Assembly: GCA_902784585.1 (NCBI GenBank)
Contig: CACZVM010000007.1
Span: forward strand, 1 to 64,000
DNA from: an uncultured Bacteroidales bacterium
GTDB lineage: Bacteria > Bacteroidota > Bacteroidia > Bacteroidales > Paludibacteraceae
DNA: 64,000 nt
Direction: 5' to 3'
This document shows, in pieces, positions 7,654 through 17,317 of the stretch; position 1 is the first letter of the stretch; every line of letters begins with the position of its first letter. A model generated the notes under the pieces. That model was not told where the DNA came from. It saw only the letters and a program-made list of their open reading frames with translations, and did no database searches. The translations under genes were made by a program, and so were the position numbers.

Positions 7654-8924
7654 GTAATCAGATTTATCGTGCCCTTGTGGCTAAGAAAAATTTAATTGTA
7701 TTGGCTCTGGCAGCCATGATTTTGAGTGCATGCGGCGGTGCTGACCGCGCGCACCAACTCAAGGTGCTCAACTGGGCCGACTACATCAACGAGGATGTGA
7801 AAGCCGATTTCGAGAAATGGTATTTCGAGCAGACAGGCGAGAAGGTGGAGATCGTCTATGAGACCTTCGACATCAACGAGACCGCACTCACCAAGATCGA
7901 AGTAGGTCATGAGGACTACGACGTGTTCTGTCCGTCGGAGTACATCATCGAACGCATGCTGAAGAAGGACCTACTGCTGCCGATACAGAAAGAACTGATT
8001 GCTGATAGCATCTGGTATTTCGACAACATCTCTCCGTTCGTTCTGGACAAGTTCCAGCAGATGTCACCCGGTGCAGACCTGAAGGTGAGCGACTACACCG
8101 TAGGTTATATGTGGGGCACGACGGGCTTCATCTACAACCCACAATATGTCAACGCAGACGACCTGCACAGCTGGGGAGCAGTGCTTGATCCGAAATTTGA
8201 GAACCGCATCCTGATGAAGGACGCCTTCCGCGACGTCTATTCGGTGCTCGTGCTCTACGCTTTCCGCGAGGAGCTGGAAGCCGGTACGGTGAACCGTGAC
8301 GAGCTGGTACGTAACATCACCCGCGAGCGCGTGGAGGCCGTGAAAGAGGTGCTGCTGCAAGCCAAGAAGCAGATATGCGGATGGGAAGTGGACTTCGGTA
8401 AGGAAGAGATGACCAAAGGCAAAGCATGGCTCAACCTGAGCTGGTCGGGCGATGCCCAATTTGCCATCGAAGAGGCTGAAGAGATGGGAGTGCTGCTTGA
8501 CTATATCGTACCCGAAGAAGGTTCGAATGTGTGGTTTGACGGCTGGGTGATCCCCAAGTACGCCAAGAACGTGAAAGCAGCCACTTACTTCATCGATTAT
8601 ATGTGCCGTGCCGACAATGCGCTGGCTAACATGGATGAGATCGGCTATGTATCCTGCGTAGGCGGACGTAACGCTGCTGCAGAAATACTGGACGAACTGA
8701 ACGACGATGAGGAGTGGCCGGACGCTGTAGATGCGAGCTATTTCTTCGGCGACGAACCGATCGCCACAGACGACGGCGAGATGCTTGACACGCACGCATT
8801 ACACCTCAACCCCGTCTATTATCCCGACCTGAGCACCATCCGTCGATGCGCTCTGATGCATGACGCAGGCGACGCACAAGAGATGCTACTGGAGATGTGG
8901 AATGAGGTCAAGCTGGCACGATAA
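7650..8924 (+). CDS. potD: Polyamine-binding lipoprotein of the potABCD importer
   Basis: This 424-residue solute-binding protein captures spermidine or putrescine in the periplasm. A lipobox (LSAC, lipidated C28) shows it is membrane-anchored, unlike soluble E. coli PotD. The mature start LKVLNWADYINEDV is the classic PotD/PotF opening, and family motifs such as YEVFDVFCPSEY-like EDYDVFCPSEY, YMWGTTGFIYN and NLSWSGDAQFA follow. It is somewhat longer than E. coli PotD (about 350 residues), with an acidic insert near 340-375. Its start overlaps the potC stop (ATGA at 7650-7653), completing four tightly packed genes. Confidence 0.94.
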   Translation: MSNQIYRALVAKKNLIVLALAAMILSACGGADRAHQLKVLNWADYINEDVKADFEKWYFEQTGEKVEIVYETFDINETALTKIEVGHEDYDVFCPSEYIIERMLKKDLLLPIQKELIADSIWYFDNISPFVLDKFQQMSPGADLKVSDYTVGYMWGTTGFIYNPQYVNADDLHSWGAVLDPKFENRILMKDAFRDVYSVLVLYAFREELEAGTVNRDELVRNITRERVEAVKEVLLQAKKQICGWEVDFGKEEMTKGKAWLNLSWSGDAQFAIEEAEEMGVLLDYIVPEEGSNVWFDGWVIPKYAKNVKAATYFIDYMCRADNALANMDEIGYVSCVGGRNAAAEILDELNDDEEWPDAVDASYFFGDEPIATDDGEMLDTHALHLNPVYYPDLSTIRRCALMHDAGDAQEMLLEMWNEVKLAR

Positions 8925-8935
8925 GCCGATTGGGA

Positions 8936-8998
8936 ATTAAAGATTAAGAATTAAAAATTAAGAATTATGACGTCATTACGTAATTACGTAATTACGAT
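8936..8998. repeat. Two adjoining short arrays before and inside the TPR gene start
   Basis: AATTAAAGA/AATTAAGA units (8936-8965) run up to the ATG at 8967. They are followed by three 8-nt units ATTACGTA (about 8974-8997) that encode the start of the signal peptide (LRNYVITI). Confidence 0.8.
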
Positions 8999-11903
8999 TT
9001 TGGCCTTTCTGAGTCTCAGCGCTTATGCCCAGACGACGGCGATGGAGCAAGACTACAACGCCCTGGCGGCACGCTTTCCGAAGAGGGACAAACAGCTGCA
9101 GGCTGATCTGAAGACCTACCTGCAGACCTATCCCTACACCACCTTTGAGGACGAAGTAAAGCTGATGCAAGGTATATTACAGGTGGAGAAAGGGCATTAC
9201 AAGCAGGCTCTGAAGATCATGGAGCCGATAGACGTGAAGGCACTGAGCCGCAGCCATAGCGACGACTACTCGTTCTATCGCGGCTACGCCTACCTGATGC
9301 AACAGGAGTACCAACGTGCCTCCATCTACTTTGCACTGCTCAGCAAGCAGGACAACCGCTACCGCACACGTGCGGCCTACTACTACGCCTACTGTATGTA
9401 CAAGCAGGGGCACTACGAGAAGGCACTGCCGGCCTTGCTGCAACTACAAGATGTAGCGGAATACAAGAAGACTATCCCCTACTACCTCACGCAGATCTAT
9501 TTTGCCCAAGGCGAGTATGACGAGGTGGAGACGCGCGCCAAGGCACTGCTGAGCGAACAACCGGAGAACCTCGGCAACACAGAACTGTACAGAATGCTGG
9601 GTGAGATCTATTTCGCACGCAAGGACTACGGCCAGGCCGTGACCTACCTGAGCAAGTATCAGAAGATCGCGAAGGAGCAAGGCGAAGAGTTGCTGCGCAA
9701 CGACATGTACATGATGGGTGCGGCGCAGTACCAAATGGGCGACTACCAAGAGGCGATAGCCGCTCTCAAGCAGGTCAAGCTGGCACCAGACACCTTGTCG
9801 GAAGCCACCTGCATGACGCTGGGTAACGCCTACGTCAAGACCGGTCAGCCCGAACAGGCCAAACTCTCGTATCAAGCCGCAGCCAACTTCCGTCTGACAC
9901 CGGCTATCACCGAGGAGGCGAGCTACAACTACACGCTCTGCACATACCAGTCGTCGAGTGCACTGGGCGAATCGGCCAAGGCTTTCAACGACTTCCTGCG
10001 CTCGTTCCCCGGTTCGAAATACGAACCGAAGATCTATCGTCTGCTGACCGACGCACTCATGCAGAGCAAGAACTACGCTGCCGCTATCGCGACGCTCGAC
10101 TCGCTGGACCATCCTACGCCGAAGATGCTGGAGACCAAACAGTACCTGCGTTACCAACTCGGTGCCGACTGCTTCCTGCAGGGCAAGATGCAACCCGCGA
10201 CCGAATGGATGACCCAAGTGATCGACCATGCCAACGAGTCGGACCTATATACCACCGAAGCCTACTACGTACGTGCGGAGGCGGCATATCGTCTGAAAGC
10301 CTACGAGGCCTGCGAACGCGACCTGAGCCGCTTCTTCGCCCGCGTGGATGCGAAGCATTCGGACAACTACACCCTCGCGCTCTATCTACAGGGCTACTGC
10401 GCTTTCTCGCAGGGCAAATACGAGCAGGCACGCGAGGCATTCATCACCTATATCGATGCTGCTCTCGCGACCGAGCCGACCTATCCCGATGCACTCAACC
10501 GCATCGGTGACTGCTACTTCAACAGCCGCAGCTTCCCGCAGGCCATCGCCTACTATTCGCAAGTAAGCAACATGCAGGCAGCCGGTGCGGACTACGCTCT
10601 GTTCCAACGCGCCTACGCACTGGGACTGCAGCATAAGTACGGAGAGAAAATCTCTGTACTCCGTTCGCTGGCAAGCCGCTATCCCAAGTCGGACTATGCC
10701 GACGACGGCCTATACGAGATTGCCCGTGCCCAACTGCAGCAGGACGACGAGCGCGGTGCCATCGTGACCTACGAACAGCTGCTCAACAGCTATCCTCACT
10801 CGACCCTGGCACGCAAGGCGTCGCTGGAGCGCGCCATGCTCTACCGTAATCTGCGACAGACAGACGAGGCCATCGCCGCTTACCGGCGTACCATCGAGAA
10901 ATATCCGGCTACGGAAGAGGCCTATACCGCGCTGGAGGCACTGCAGGCACTCTATGTGGAGCAGGGACGCGTGGATGAATACCTGAGTTATACGAAGAAC
11001 CTCGCGAAGATAAACATGACCGTCACCACTCAGGAGGATAGTCTGCTCTTCGCTGCCGCAGAGATGCAATACATGCAGTCGGCCTACCAGAAGGCTACGG
11101 TGTCGCTGAGCAACTATATCAGCCAATATTGCATCGGCGGACGCTACTGCACCACCGCACATTACTTCCTGGCAGACTCGTATTACCGTCTGGGCAAGAC
11201 CAGCGAGGCGCTCGGCCAATACATGATTCTGGCAGAGGCCAATGCCAACCCGTACCAGGAAGAAGCGTCGATGCGCGTAGCGGAGATAAGCTACGACAAG
11301 GGCGACTACAACACTGCGCTGGAAGCCTTCTACCGCCTGAACGCCCTGGCCTCCAACAACGAGCACGCAACGATGGCACGTCTCGGCATACTGCGCTGCA
11401 GCGCCGAGCTCAAGCGTCATCAGGCTACTATCGACATCGCCGATCAGATACTAGGTGACAGCTCAACCGACGAACAGACGCGCATCGAGGCGCAGTACAA
11501 CCGCGCCAAGGCGTACGTCAGTCTAAGCCAATGGCAGAAGGCGCAAGCCGACCTGAAAGCCCTGAGCAAAGAGGTGCGTACGGCACAGGGAGCCGAAGCC
11601 GAATACCTGTTGGCTCAGAGCTACATGGAACTGGGCCAAGCGGACGAAGCAGAAGCCGAGGTGATGCGCTTCACGCAGATGAACACGCAACAACAGTACT
11701 GGCTGGCCCGTGCACTCATCCTGCTGAGCGACATCTACCGTCAGCGCGGCGAGACCTTCCAGGCCCGTCAGTACCTGCTTGTATTGCAGCAGAACTACCT
11801 GCAGAAGGGCGATGATATCCCTGCCCGCGTAGCGGAACGGCTGCAGCAGCTCGACCTATTAGAACAACCCGTTGAAAAAGAGGAGGTGGATGATGAAGAG
11901 TAA
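8967..11903 (+). CDS. Large secreted tetratricopeptide-repeat protein
   Basis: The 978-residue protein begins with a signal peptide ending near AYAQ and then consists almost wholly of TPR-type helical pairs. Repeated patterns are easy to see (YEKALPALLQL, YGQAVTYLSKY, YQEAIAALKQV, YEQAREAFITY, DEAIAAYRRTIEKYP, ALEAFYRLNALA). TPR superhelices scaffold protein complexes, and in Bacteroidota such exported proteins are often found with envelope or outer-membrane assembly factors. The end is acidic (EKEEVDDEE). It overlaps the following outer-membrane barrel gene by 11 nt, so the pair is probably translated together and may work together. I cannot give a specific function. Confidence 0.85.
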   Translation: MTSLRNYVITILAFLSLSAYAQTTAMEQDYNALAARFPKRDKQLQADLKTYLQTYPYTTFEDEVKLMQGILQVEKGHYKQALKIMEPIDVKALSRSHSDDYSFYRGYAYLMQQEYQRASIYFALLSKQDNRYRTRAAYYYAYCMYKQGHYEKALPALLQLQDVAEYKKTIPYYLTQIYFAQGEYDEVETRAKALLSEQPENLGNTELYRMLGEIYFARKDYGQAVTYLSKYQKIAKEQGEELLRNDMYMMGAAQYQMGDYQEAIAALKQVKLAPDTLSEATCMTLGNAYVKTGQPEQAKLSYQAAANFRLTPAITEEASYNYTLCTYQSSSALGESAKAFNDFLRSFPGSKYEPKIYRLLTDALMQSKNYAAAIATLDSLDHPTPKMLETKQYLRYQLGADCFLQGKMQPATEWMTQVIDHANESDLYTTEAYYVRAEAAYRLKAYEACERDLSRFFARVDAKHSDNYTLALYLQGYCAFSQGKYEQAREAFITYIDAALATEPTYPDALNRIGDCYFNSRSFPQAIAYYSQVSNMQAAGADYALFQRAYALGLQHKYGEKISVLRSLASRYPKSDYADDGLYEIARAQLQQDDERGAIVTYEQLLNSYPHSTLARKASLERAMLYRNLRQTDEAIAAYRRTIEKYPATEEAYTALEALQALYVEQGRVDEYLSYTKNLAKINMTVTTQEDSLLFAAAEMQYMQSAYQKATVSLSNYISQYCIGGRYCTTAHYFLADSYYRLGKTSEALGQYMILAEANANPYQEEASMRVAEISYDKGDYNTALEAFYRLNALASNNEHATMARLGILRCSAELKRHQATIDIADQILGDSSTDEQTRIEAQYNRAKAYVSLSQWQKAQADLKALSKEVRTAQGAEAEYLLAQSYMELGQADEAEAEVMRFTQMNTQQQYWLARALILLSDIYRQRGETFQARQYLLVLQQNYLQKGDDIPARVAERLQQLDLLEQPVEKEEVDDEE

Positions 11904-13689
11904 TAATACTATCCTACGAATCACTTTAATCTATGGTCTACTGTCCATTATCCTTTGTCCTCTGCAAGCGCAGAACGAGAACGACAGCGCGCTGAACCGC
12001 AGCGTGACCGTAGAACGTGATTTCCAACCGGTGATACAAGCGGCAGGCAAGATTGCCACGAAGCCTGCGGTGGTGGAGACGAAGATGGAACCTGCGCCGA
12101 TTGAATACTCCGACTATCAAGCGGAGGTTCAACCGACAGCAGAAGTTCACTCGATGCTATCACAGCCCACGCGCTTCCAGAACGGCCAGCCGTACCACGG
12201 CTACGTACGCGGAGGTCTGGGCCACGCCAACACACTCTTCGACTTCGGTTATCATCTGGACGACGGCAAGCAGAGCATCCTCGACGTCTATGCCCATCAC
12301 CATGCCCAATGGGGACTGCGTGCACTGAGCCGCACCAAGCTGGGCATGACGTTCACGCACCCCTTCAGCACTTGTGATCTGTATTTCGGCGTGAACGGCG
12401 CGAATATCTACTATCATAAGTACGGCCATTTCTATGACTACTACAACGGCAGCAACAGCTATCTGAACCCATCGTGGGGCTCAAGAGACGTAACTTCGCT
12501 CTGGACCATCGAGGCCTATGTGGGCGTAAAGGCCAATGCCAAACAGGACGTGCTCTACCGCGTGCAGACGGGCTATAAGCTCTTCAGCAAACCAGGTGCC
12601 GTGAGTGAACACCAGATACGTACACACGGTGACTTCGACTGGCATAGCGACGCACACCATGTGGGTGCACATCTGTATGTGCAGAACAACATCCTGCAAC
12701 TCGCTTCGCTGGGCGACGTCATCCCCGACTCGCTCTACAGCAGCCGTCACAACATACGGATGGAACCCTACTACGAGTACCGCGGACGACGCATCCAACT
12801 GCACGTGGGGGTTAATATAGACATGAACATCGGTCAGACACCCCATCACCATCTATCCGGTATGGAAAACATCAGTTTTGCGCCATCACCGCATATCAAA
12901 CTCGAGGCACAGGTGGCCAAGAAATGGATGACCGTCTATGCCGACGTGGTAGGTCATATGGGCGTACACTCGCTGCAGGAATACATGGAGGAGAACCGTT
13001 ACAGTCTGATCCACAGCGGCATCACCCATCCTTGTGCGGGATACACGCCTATCGATGCGGAACTCGGACTGCATATACGTCCCCACCGTGACCTGCTGAT
13101 TGAACTGCACGGAGGCTACGCCTACATGCTGGATGAAGACTACCTGATCGCCACAGCGGACTCGATCACTCCGGTAGAAAAACTGAGCATCAAAAGACCG
13201 GTGGGTGATTTTGTACACCAGCACACCAACTACCAGCGCGGAAAGATAGGCGGACAGATCAACTACCACTACCGCGACATCGTGCGTGTCAATCTTTACG
13301 GTGACGCTTATTTCTGGAGCGGCGATACCACCGTGTATGATCGTTCCGGCTGGGAACTTGGTCTGCGTGTGGACGGCCGCATCGACCAACACTGGTCGCT
13401 CTACTCGGACAACTACTTCGCAGGCTCCCGCAAGGCACTGGCCACGGACGGCGAGCACAGCCTTGCACCTACCGTGCAACTGAACCTGGGACTGCAATAT
13501 GAGATGTGGGTAGGCAGTGCAGCCAAGGCACTGAGCGCGGACAAGGGCACGAACGTACGTCCGCTGCCTGAACCGAACCTGACGCTGTTCTTCCAGCTGA
13601 ACAACTTCATCCACCGTAAGAATGATATCTACTACGGTTATAACTCGGAGGGCATCAACTTCCTGTTAGGAGCCACCTTCCGTTTCTAA
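11893..13689 (+). CDS. Outer-membrane beta-barrel protein (TonB-receptor-like barrel without a recognised plug)
   Basis: I choose the ATG at 11893 (598 residues). AGGAGG lies just ahead, and a signal peptide ending near LQAQ starts there; a TTG at 11872 and an ATG at 11890 are also in frame. The mature N-terminus (VERDFQPVIQ, about 115 residues up to YVRGGLG) is a short soluble region. The rest is alternating beta strands rich in aromatic residues, ending in F (LLGATFRF), a typical outer-membrane barrel signature. No TonB plug motif is visible. The gene overlaps the TPR gene, and co-expression suggests a periplasmic-TPR/outer-membrane partnership. The function is unknown. Confidence 0.75.
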   Translation: MKSNNTILRITLIYGLLSIILCPLQAQNENDSALNRSVTVERDFQPVIQAAGKIATKPAVVETKMEPAPIEYSDYQAEVQPTAEVHSMLSQPTRFQNGQPYHGYVRGGLGHANTLFDFGYHLDDGKQSILDVYAHHHAQWGLRALSRTKLGMTFTHPFSTCDLYFGVNGANIYYHKYGHFYDYYNGSNSYLNPSWGSRDVTSLWTIEAYVGVKANAKQDVLYRVQTGYKLFSKPGAVSEHQIRTHGDFDWHSDAHHVGAHLYVQNNILQLASLGDVIPDSLYSSRHNIRMEPYYEYRGRRIQLHVGVNIDMNIGQTPHHHLSGMENISFAPSPHIKLEAQVAKKWMTVYADVVGHMGVHSLQEYMEENRYSLIHSGITHPCAGYTPIDAELGLHIRPHRDLLIELHGGYAYMLDEDYLIATADSITPVEKLSIKRPVGDFVHQHTNYQRGKIGGQINYHYRDIVRVNLYGDAYFWSGDTTVYDRSGWELGLRVDGRIDQHWSLYSDNYFAGSRKALATDGEHSLAPTVQLNLGLQYEMWVGSAAKALSADKGTNVRPLPEPNLTLFFQLNNFIHRKNDIYYGYNSEGINFLLGATFRF

Positions 13690-13709
13690 GCGAGAATAGC
13701 AGAAGCAAA

Positions 13710-13740
13710 GAGAAAAGCGCCGTTTGGCGCTTTTTTTTAT
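13710..13740. terminator. Bidirectional terminator between convergent units
   Basis: A nine-base-pair stem (AAAAGCGCC / GGCGCTTTT) with loop GTTT is flanked by A and T runs on the two sides, so it can stop both the plus-strand barrel transcript and the minus-strand transcript ending in the DUF5715 gene. Confidence 0.88.
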
Positions 13741-14453
13741 TGTCGGACTGTGATGTGGAAGCAAGACTGCTTGGCCTCGTATTTGACGAATATGCGCCCT
13801 GCGCGTTGATGGTTGAGCAGTACTTGTCCGAGCACAAGTTTGAGATTGTCCTCGTGCATATAGTCGCGCGTGCGCGTTACCTTATCATAACGCATGTACG
13901 CGAGGTCGAAGGTAGTACCGTAGCAGTGGCAGGACTGGGTGACAGAATTGACATTTCCGCTGCGCTGCAGAAAACGGATGTCCTCCTGCGTGCGGAGCAC
14001 CGAGGTGACATAGAAGCGATAGTGCGGCAGCTCGTTGCGGCTCAGTATGTCCGCCCACTCCGCGCCGATGGCATCCAACTCGCGCTTGGCGGAAGGGATG
14101 AGATAAGGAACCGAATGGGTGAGGCTGTCCACGATATAGTTGTCGGTCGTCTTAATCTCCACCAGTTGCTTGCGCATAGACGCTGCGTCTGCACGGTTCT
14201 TCGGCGGGCGCGGCAGTCCGATGGCCGAAGCCACAGCATGCTGCTTGGACTGCAGGTCGTTGAACTTGAGCTTGTAGTTGAACGTGCGTCCGGGATACCA
14301 AACGAGACTGTCTTCTGCAATGACCGCCTCTTGCGCCTGACGGCCGCAAGAGACTAAAGGAATAAAGAATAAGGAATAAAGACTTACATGCATCAGTAGA
14401 CACAAATAAGTCTTTACTCTTTGAGCGTAGCGGTCGTTACTCTTTATTCTCAT
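13737..14453 (-). CDS. DUF5715-type lipoprotein
   Basis: I choose the ATG ending at 14453, giving an ATGA overlap with the cysS stop; an ATG at 14462 is also in frame. The product has about 238 residues. A hydrophobic run ends in a lipobox-like LVSC (C36), so it is probably a lipoprotein. The body contains [19 protein letters not shown], then [13 protein letters not shown]. This resembles the His/Asp arrangement of M15/LAS-type peptidoglycan peptidases and the Bacteroides family I recall as DUF5715. An internal ATG at residue 21 could also give a signal peptide ([13 protein letters not shown]). The first 30 codons consist of repeat-array sequence containing an inverted repeat. An envelope or cell-wall role is inferred only. 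Confidence 0.7.
   Translation of the reverse strand: MRIKSNDRYAQRVKTYLCLLMHVSLYSLFFIPLVSCGRQAQEAVIAEDSLVWYPGRTFNYKLKFNDLQSKQHAVASAIGLPRPPKNRADAASMRKQLVEIKTTDNYIVDSLTHSVPYLIPSAKRELDAIGAEWADILSRNELPHYRFYVTSVLRTQEDIRFLQRSGNVNSVTQSCHCYGTTFDLAYMRYDKVTRTRDYMHEDNLKLVLGQVLLNHQRAGRIFVKYEAKQSCFHITVRQ
14361..14450. repeat. GAATAAAG-type array with inverted repeat in the DUF5715 N-terminus
   Basis: Units such as GAATAAAG, GGAATAAAG and ACTCTTTATTCT cover the region encoding the signal segment. AATAAAGACTTA (14375-14386) pairs with TAAGTCTTTACT (14407-14418) with one mismatch across a 20-nt loop. Confidence 0.75.
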
Positions 14454-15937
14454 ATGCTCCATTCAAAGCCGTCTTTGGTGTCTTTGATTTGGAATCCGAG
14501 TTCGGTGAGTCGATTACGGATCTTATCGCTGGTGGGCCAGTCTTTGTTCTGCTTGGCCTGCAAGCGGATGCCTAATAGCAGATCTACTGCGCCATGGAAA
14601 GCCTTCTGCTTATTGGTCATTTGTGATTGGTCATTGGTCATTTCTTCCTCCAGTCGGAGGCCGAGGATGTCGATGGCGTAGGTCTTCCAGACCTCAAGCA
14701 GTTCGTTGAGGTCGGCTTCGGAGATCGTACCCTTGCCGTCCCAGACGGTGTTGATGGCGCGGGCCGAATCGAAGAGGGCGGCAATGACAAAGGGCGTGTT
14801 CAGATCGTCGTCCATAGCTTCGGAACAGCGGTCCCGAAGGTTTGTAATCGTTTGAAGATCGTTTGACGTTGTTTGAGATGGTTGGATCTTCAGCAATCTT
14901 GCGTACGCTTCCTGCAAACGCTGGAGGCCCTTTTCGGCTGCCTCGAGGGCTTCGGACGAGAAATCGGCCGTAGAACGGTAGTGCGCCTGAAGGATGAAGA
15001 AGCGGATGACCATCGGGCCGAAGGGCTTGCTGAGCAGCGGATGGCTGCCGCTGAAGAACTGCTCGAGGGTGATGAAGTTGTTGTAAGACTTACCCATCTT
15101 CTTGCCCGCGATAGTGATCATGTTGTTGTGCATCCAATAGTGGACACTCTCCTTGCCGAGCGCAGCACAACTCTGCGCGATCTCCGCCTCATGGTGCGGG
15201 AAGATCAGGTCGAGGCCGCCGCCATGGATGTCAAACTGCTCGCCGAGGTACTTCGTACCCATCGTAGAGCACTCCATATGCCATCCGGGGAAGCCTTCGG
15301 ACCAAGGGCTGGGCCAATGCATGATATGTTCGGGCGAGGCTTTCTTCCAGAGGGCAAAGTCGTAGCTATGCTTCTTCTCGGCCTGTCCGTCGAGCTCGCG
15401 TGTCTCGGCGATGATGTCATTGAGATTGCGTCCGGAGAGCTTGCCGTAAGGATAGTCCTTGGCATACTTCTCCACGTCCATATAGACCGAGCCGTTCGAC
15501 ACATAAGCATAGCCGCGGTCGAGGATCTTCTGGACGAAGGCGATCTGCTCGATGATATGTCCCGAGGCGTGCGGCTCGATAGAGGGCGGCAGCACATTGA
15601 GCGCGGCCATATCGCGATGGTAGCGGTTGGTATAGAACTGGACGACCTCCATCGGTTCGAGCTGCTCGAGACGTGCCTTCTTGGCTATCTTGTCCTCGCC
15701 CTCATCCGCATCGTGCTCCAGGTGGCCTACGTCGGTGATGTTACGCACATAGCGCACCTTGTAGCCGAGGTGCAGCAGATAGCGGTAGAGCACATCGAAG
15801 GTGATGGCCGGACGGGCATGTCCAAGATGGGCGTCGCCGTAGACGGTAGGTCCGCAGACATACATGCCTACGTGTCCTTCGTGCAGCGGACGGAAAGTCT
15901 CTTTTAGTCGTGTAAGAGAATTATAGATTTCTAACAT
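14450..15937 (-). CDS. cysS: Cysteinyl-tRNA synthetase
   Basis: This is the class I synthetase that charges tRNA-Cys. It shows the HIGH-type motif HLGH (37-40), the zinc ligand C28 in CGPTVYG with further ligands in WHMECSTM and [11 protein letters not shown], and the KMSKS-type motif KMGKS (280-284). The length of 495 residues is normal. Two linkers toward the C-terminus are unusual. Around [15 protein letters not shown] and around [14 protein letters not shown], the DNA is made of short repeats (CAAAC-based and GGTCATT-based) of the kind otherwise seen at gene junctions. The stop overlaps the downstream DUF5715 gene. Confidence 0.96.
   Translation of the reverse strand: MLEIYNSLTRLKETFRPLHEGHVGMYVCGPTVYGDAHLGHARPAITFDVLYRYLLHLGYKVRYVRNITDVGHLEHDADEGEDKIAKKARLEQLEPMEVVQFYTNRYHRDMAALNVLPPSIEPHASGHIIEQIAFVQKILDRGYAYVSNGSVYMDVEKYAKDYPYGKLSGRNLNDIIAETRELDGQAEKKHSYDFALWKKASPEHIMHWPSPWSEGFPGWHMECSTMGTKYLGEQFDIHGGGLDLIFPHHEAEIAQSCAALGKESVHYWMHNNMITIAGKKMGKSYNNFITLEQFFSGSHPLLSKPFGPMVIRFFILQAHYRSTADFSSEALEAAEKGLQRLQEAYARLLKIQPSQTTSNDLQTITNLRDRCSEAMDDDLNTPFVIAALFDSARAINTVWDGKGTISEADLNELLEVWKTYAIDILGLRLEEEMTNDQSQMTNKQKAFHGAVDLLLGIRLQAKQNKDWPTSDKIRNRLTELGFQIKDTKDGFEWSI
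14606..14648. repeat. GGTCATT-type array inside cysS
   Basis: Repeats ATTGGTCATTTGTG / ATTGGTCATTGGTC encode the linker TNDQSQMTN of cysteinyl-tRNA synthetase. The same unit forms the potC signal-peptide array at 6303-6345. Confidence 0.85.
14836..14884. repeat. GTTTG-based array inside cysS
   Basis: GTTTG recurs at intervals of about 8-11 nt (GTTTGTAATC, GTTTGAAGATC, GTTTGACGTT, GTTTGAGATG), encoding the linker [15 protein letters not shown] similar array occurs in glgB at about 18936-18992. Confidence 0.75.
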
Positions 15938-15975
15938 TAAGGGTTAGAGAATTAGAGGGTTAGAGGGTTAGAGGA
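15938..15975. repeat. GGGTTAGA array at nagB/cysS junction
   Basis: Units GGGTTAGAGAATTAGA / GGGTTAGA fill the gap between the cysS start and the nagB stop and extend into the last nagB codons. Confidence 0.85.
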
Positions 15976-16777
15976 GCGTCTTGGGATCCAAGTTGTTCTT
16001 CTCGATGTCCTTGAAGTACTTGAACGTACCGAGCTTGAGTTCCTCGCAGGCAGCTTCGTCGCAGACGATGATACCATGCTGGTGCATCTGGAGCATCGAG
16101 ACAGTCCACATATGGCTGATAGGCTCCTCGATAGCATGCTGCAGCGCACGTGCCTTGCCGTGGCCATTGACCATGATGAGCACTTCCTTGGCATCCATGA
16201 CAGTACCTACACCAACGGTGAGGGCCGTCTTGGGCACCAGGTTGACATCATTGTCGAAGAAACGGCTGTTGGCGATGATGGTGTCGGTGGTCAGCTCTTT
16301 CTTGCGAGTGCGGCTGGTGAGCGACGAGCCCGGTTCGTTGAAGGCGATATGACCATCGGGTCCGATACCACCAAGGAACAGATTGATACCACCGATATTC
16401 TTGATCTTCTCCTCATAACGTGCGCACTCAGCCGCGAGGTCGGACGCGTTACCGTTGAGGATGTTGACATTCTCCTTGCGGATATCAATATGGCTGAAGA
16501 AATTATTCCACATGAAGCTGTGATAGCTCTCCGGGTGCTCTTCGGGCAGATTGACGTACTCGTCCATATTGAAAGTCACCACGTTGCGGAAAGACACTTT
16601 ACCAGCCTGGTTGAGCTTGATCAGTTCACGGTACATACCGAGAGGCGACGAGCCGGTCGGAAGTCCCAACACGAAGGGCTTACTCTCTTTGGGATCAAAC
16701 TCATTGATTCGTTTTGCTACGTAGTTTGCAGCCCATTGGCTCAGCAAATCGTAAGAAGGTTCGATAATTACTCGCAT
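15968..16777 (-). CDS. nagB: Glucosamine-6-phosphate deaminase
   Basis: The enzyme converts glucosamine-6-phosphate to fructose-6-phosphate and ammonia, linking amino-sugar use to glycolysis. The active-site residues fall at the same numbers as in E. coli NagB: D72 in FNMDEYV, and D141, H143 and E148 in [14 protein letters not shown]. Length is 269 residues against 266 in E. coli. It lies between the thioredoxin-like lipoprotein and cysS with no promoter I can see in either gap, so it is probably part of the glgB transcript. No nagA or nagE is adjacent. Confidence 0.96.
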   Translation of the reverse strand: MRVIIEPSYDLLSQWAANYVAKRINEFDPKESKPFVLGLPTGSSPLGMYRELIKLNQAGKVSFRNVVTFNMDEYVNLPEEHPESYHSFMWNNFFSHIDIRKENVNILNGNASDLAAECARYEEKIKNIGGINLFLGGIGPDGHIAFNEPGSSLTSRTRKKELTTDTIIANSRFFDNDVNLVPKTALTVGVGTVMDAKEVLIMVNGHGKARALQHAIEEPISHMWTVSMLQMHQHGIIVCDEAACEELKLGTFKYFKDIEKNNLDPKTLL

Positions 16778-16779
16778 AA

Positions 16780-16812
16780 AATCAATTTATAATTTATAAT
16801 TCACAATTATTT
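16780..16812. repeat. TTTATAATTTATAATTCA array at the nagB start
   Basis: A-T-rich 9-nt units (TTTATAATT) occupy the short gap between the thioredoxin-like gene and nagB, ending at the nagB start codon. Confidence 0.75.
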
Positions 16813-17317
16813 ATTCGCCGAAGAGGATCTGCTCGAGTTCAGACTCGTCGGGGTTGAGGGCGACGATATGTCCCTCGCGGTCGATGAGCACGGTGAAGGG
16901 GATGTACTGTACCTGGTAGTGCTCGGAGCATACGTGGCGTTCGTCCTCGCGCATCTGCGGCCAAGGCATCTGCTCCTCCTCGAGCGCGTCGCGCCACATC
17001 TGCTCGTCCTGATCGACCGAGCAGCTGAGTATCTGCAGGTGCTCGCGTGAATGCGAGGCATAGATCTCCTTGAGTACAGGAATCAGACGGCGGCATGGTC
17101 CGCACCAGCTGGCCCAGAAATCCACCAGCACATAGTCGCTCTTACCCACCAGTTCGCTCACAGCCAACTCCCGGCCTTCCGGCGTCACGGCGGTAAAATC
17201 GATGTACATATTCTCATCAGCAGGCGCCTCGGCAGGCTTCTCCGCCTTCTTGCCGCAGCCAACGAGGGACATTAAGGCAATTAAAAATGAAAAATTAAGA
17301 ATTAAGAATTTTTTCAT
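16811..17317 (-). CDS. TlpA/ResA-like thioredoxin-fold lipoprotein
   Basis: The 168-residue protein has a lipobox (LVGC, C21) followed by a Lys/Glu/Pro linker and a thioredoxin fold with the active site WCGPC (C72, C75) in DFWASWCGPCRRLIPVL. A later IPFTVLIDREGHIVA strand carries the cis-proline loop. TlpA/ResA-type proteins reduce periplasmic disulfides, for example for cytochrome maturation, but no cytochrome genes lie nearby. The first 14 codons (MKKFLILNFSFLIA) come from an ATTCTTA-type repeat array. It follows glgB by 60 nt on the same strand. Confidence 0.88.
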   Translation of the reverse strand: MKKFLILNFSFLIALMSLVGCGKKAEKPAEAPADENMYIDFTAVTPEGRELAVSELVGKSDYVLVDFWASWCGPCRRLIPVLKEIYASHSREHLQILSCSVDQDEQMWRDALEEEQMPWPQMREDERHVCSEHYQVQYIPFTVLIDREGHIVALNPDESELEQILFGE

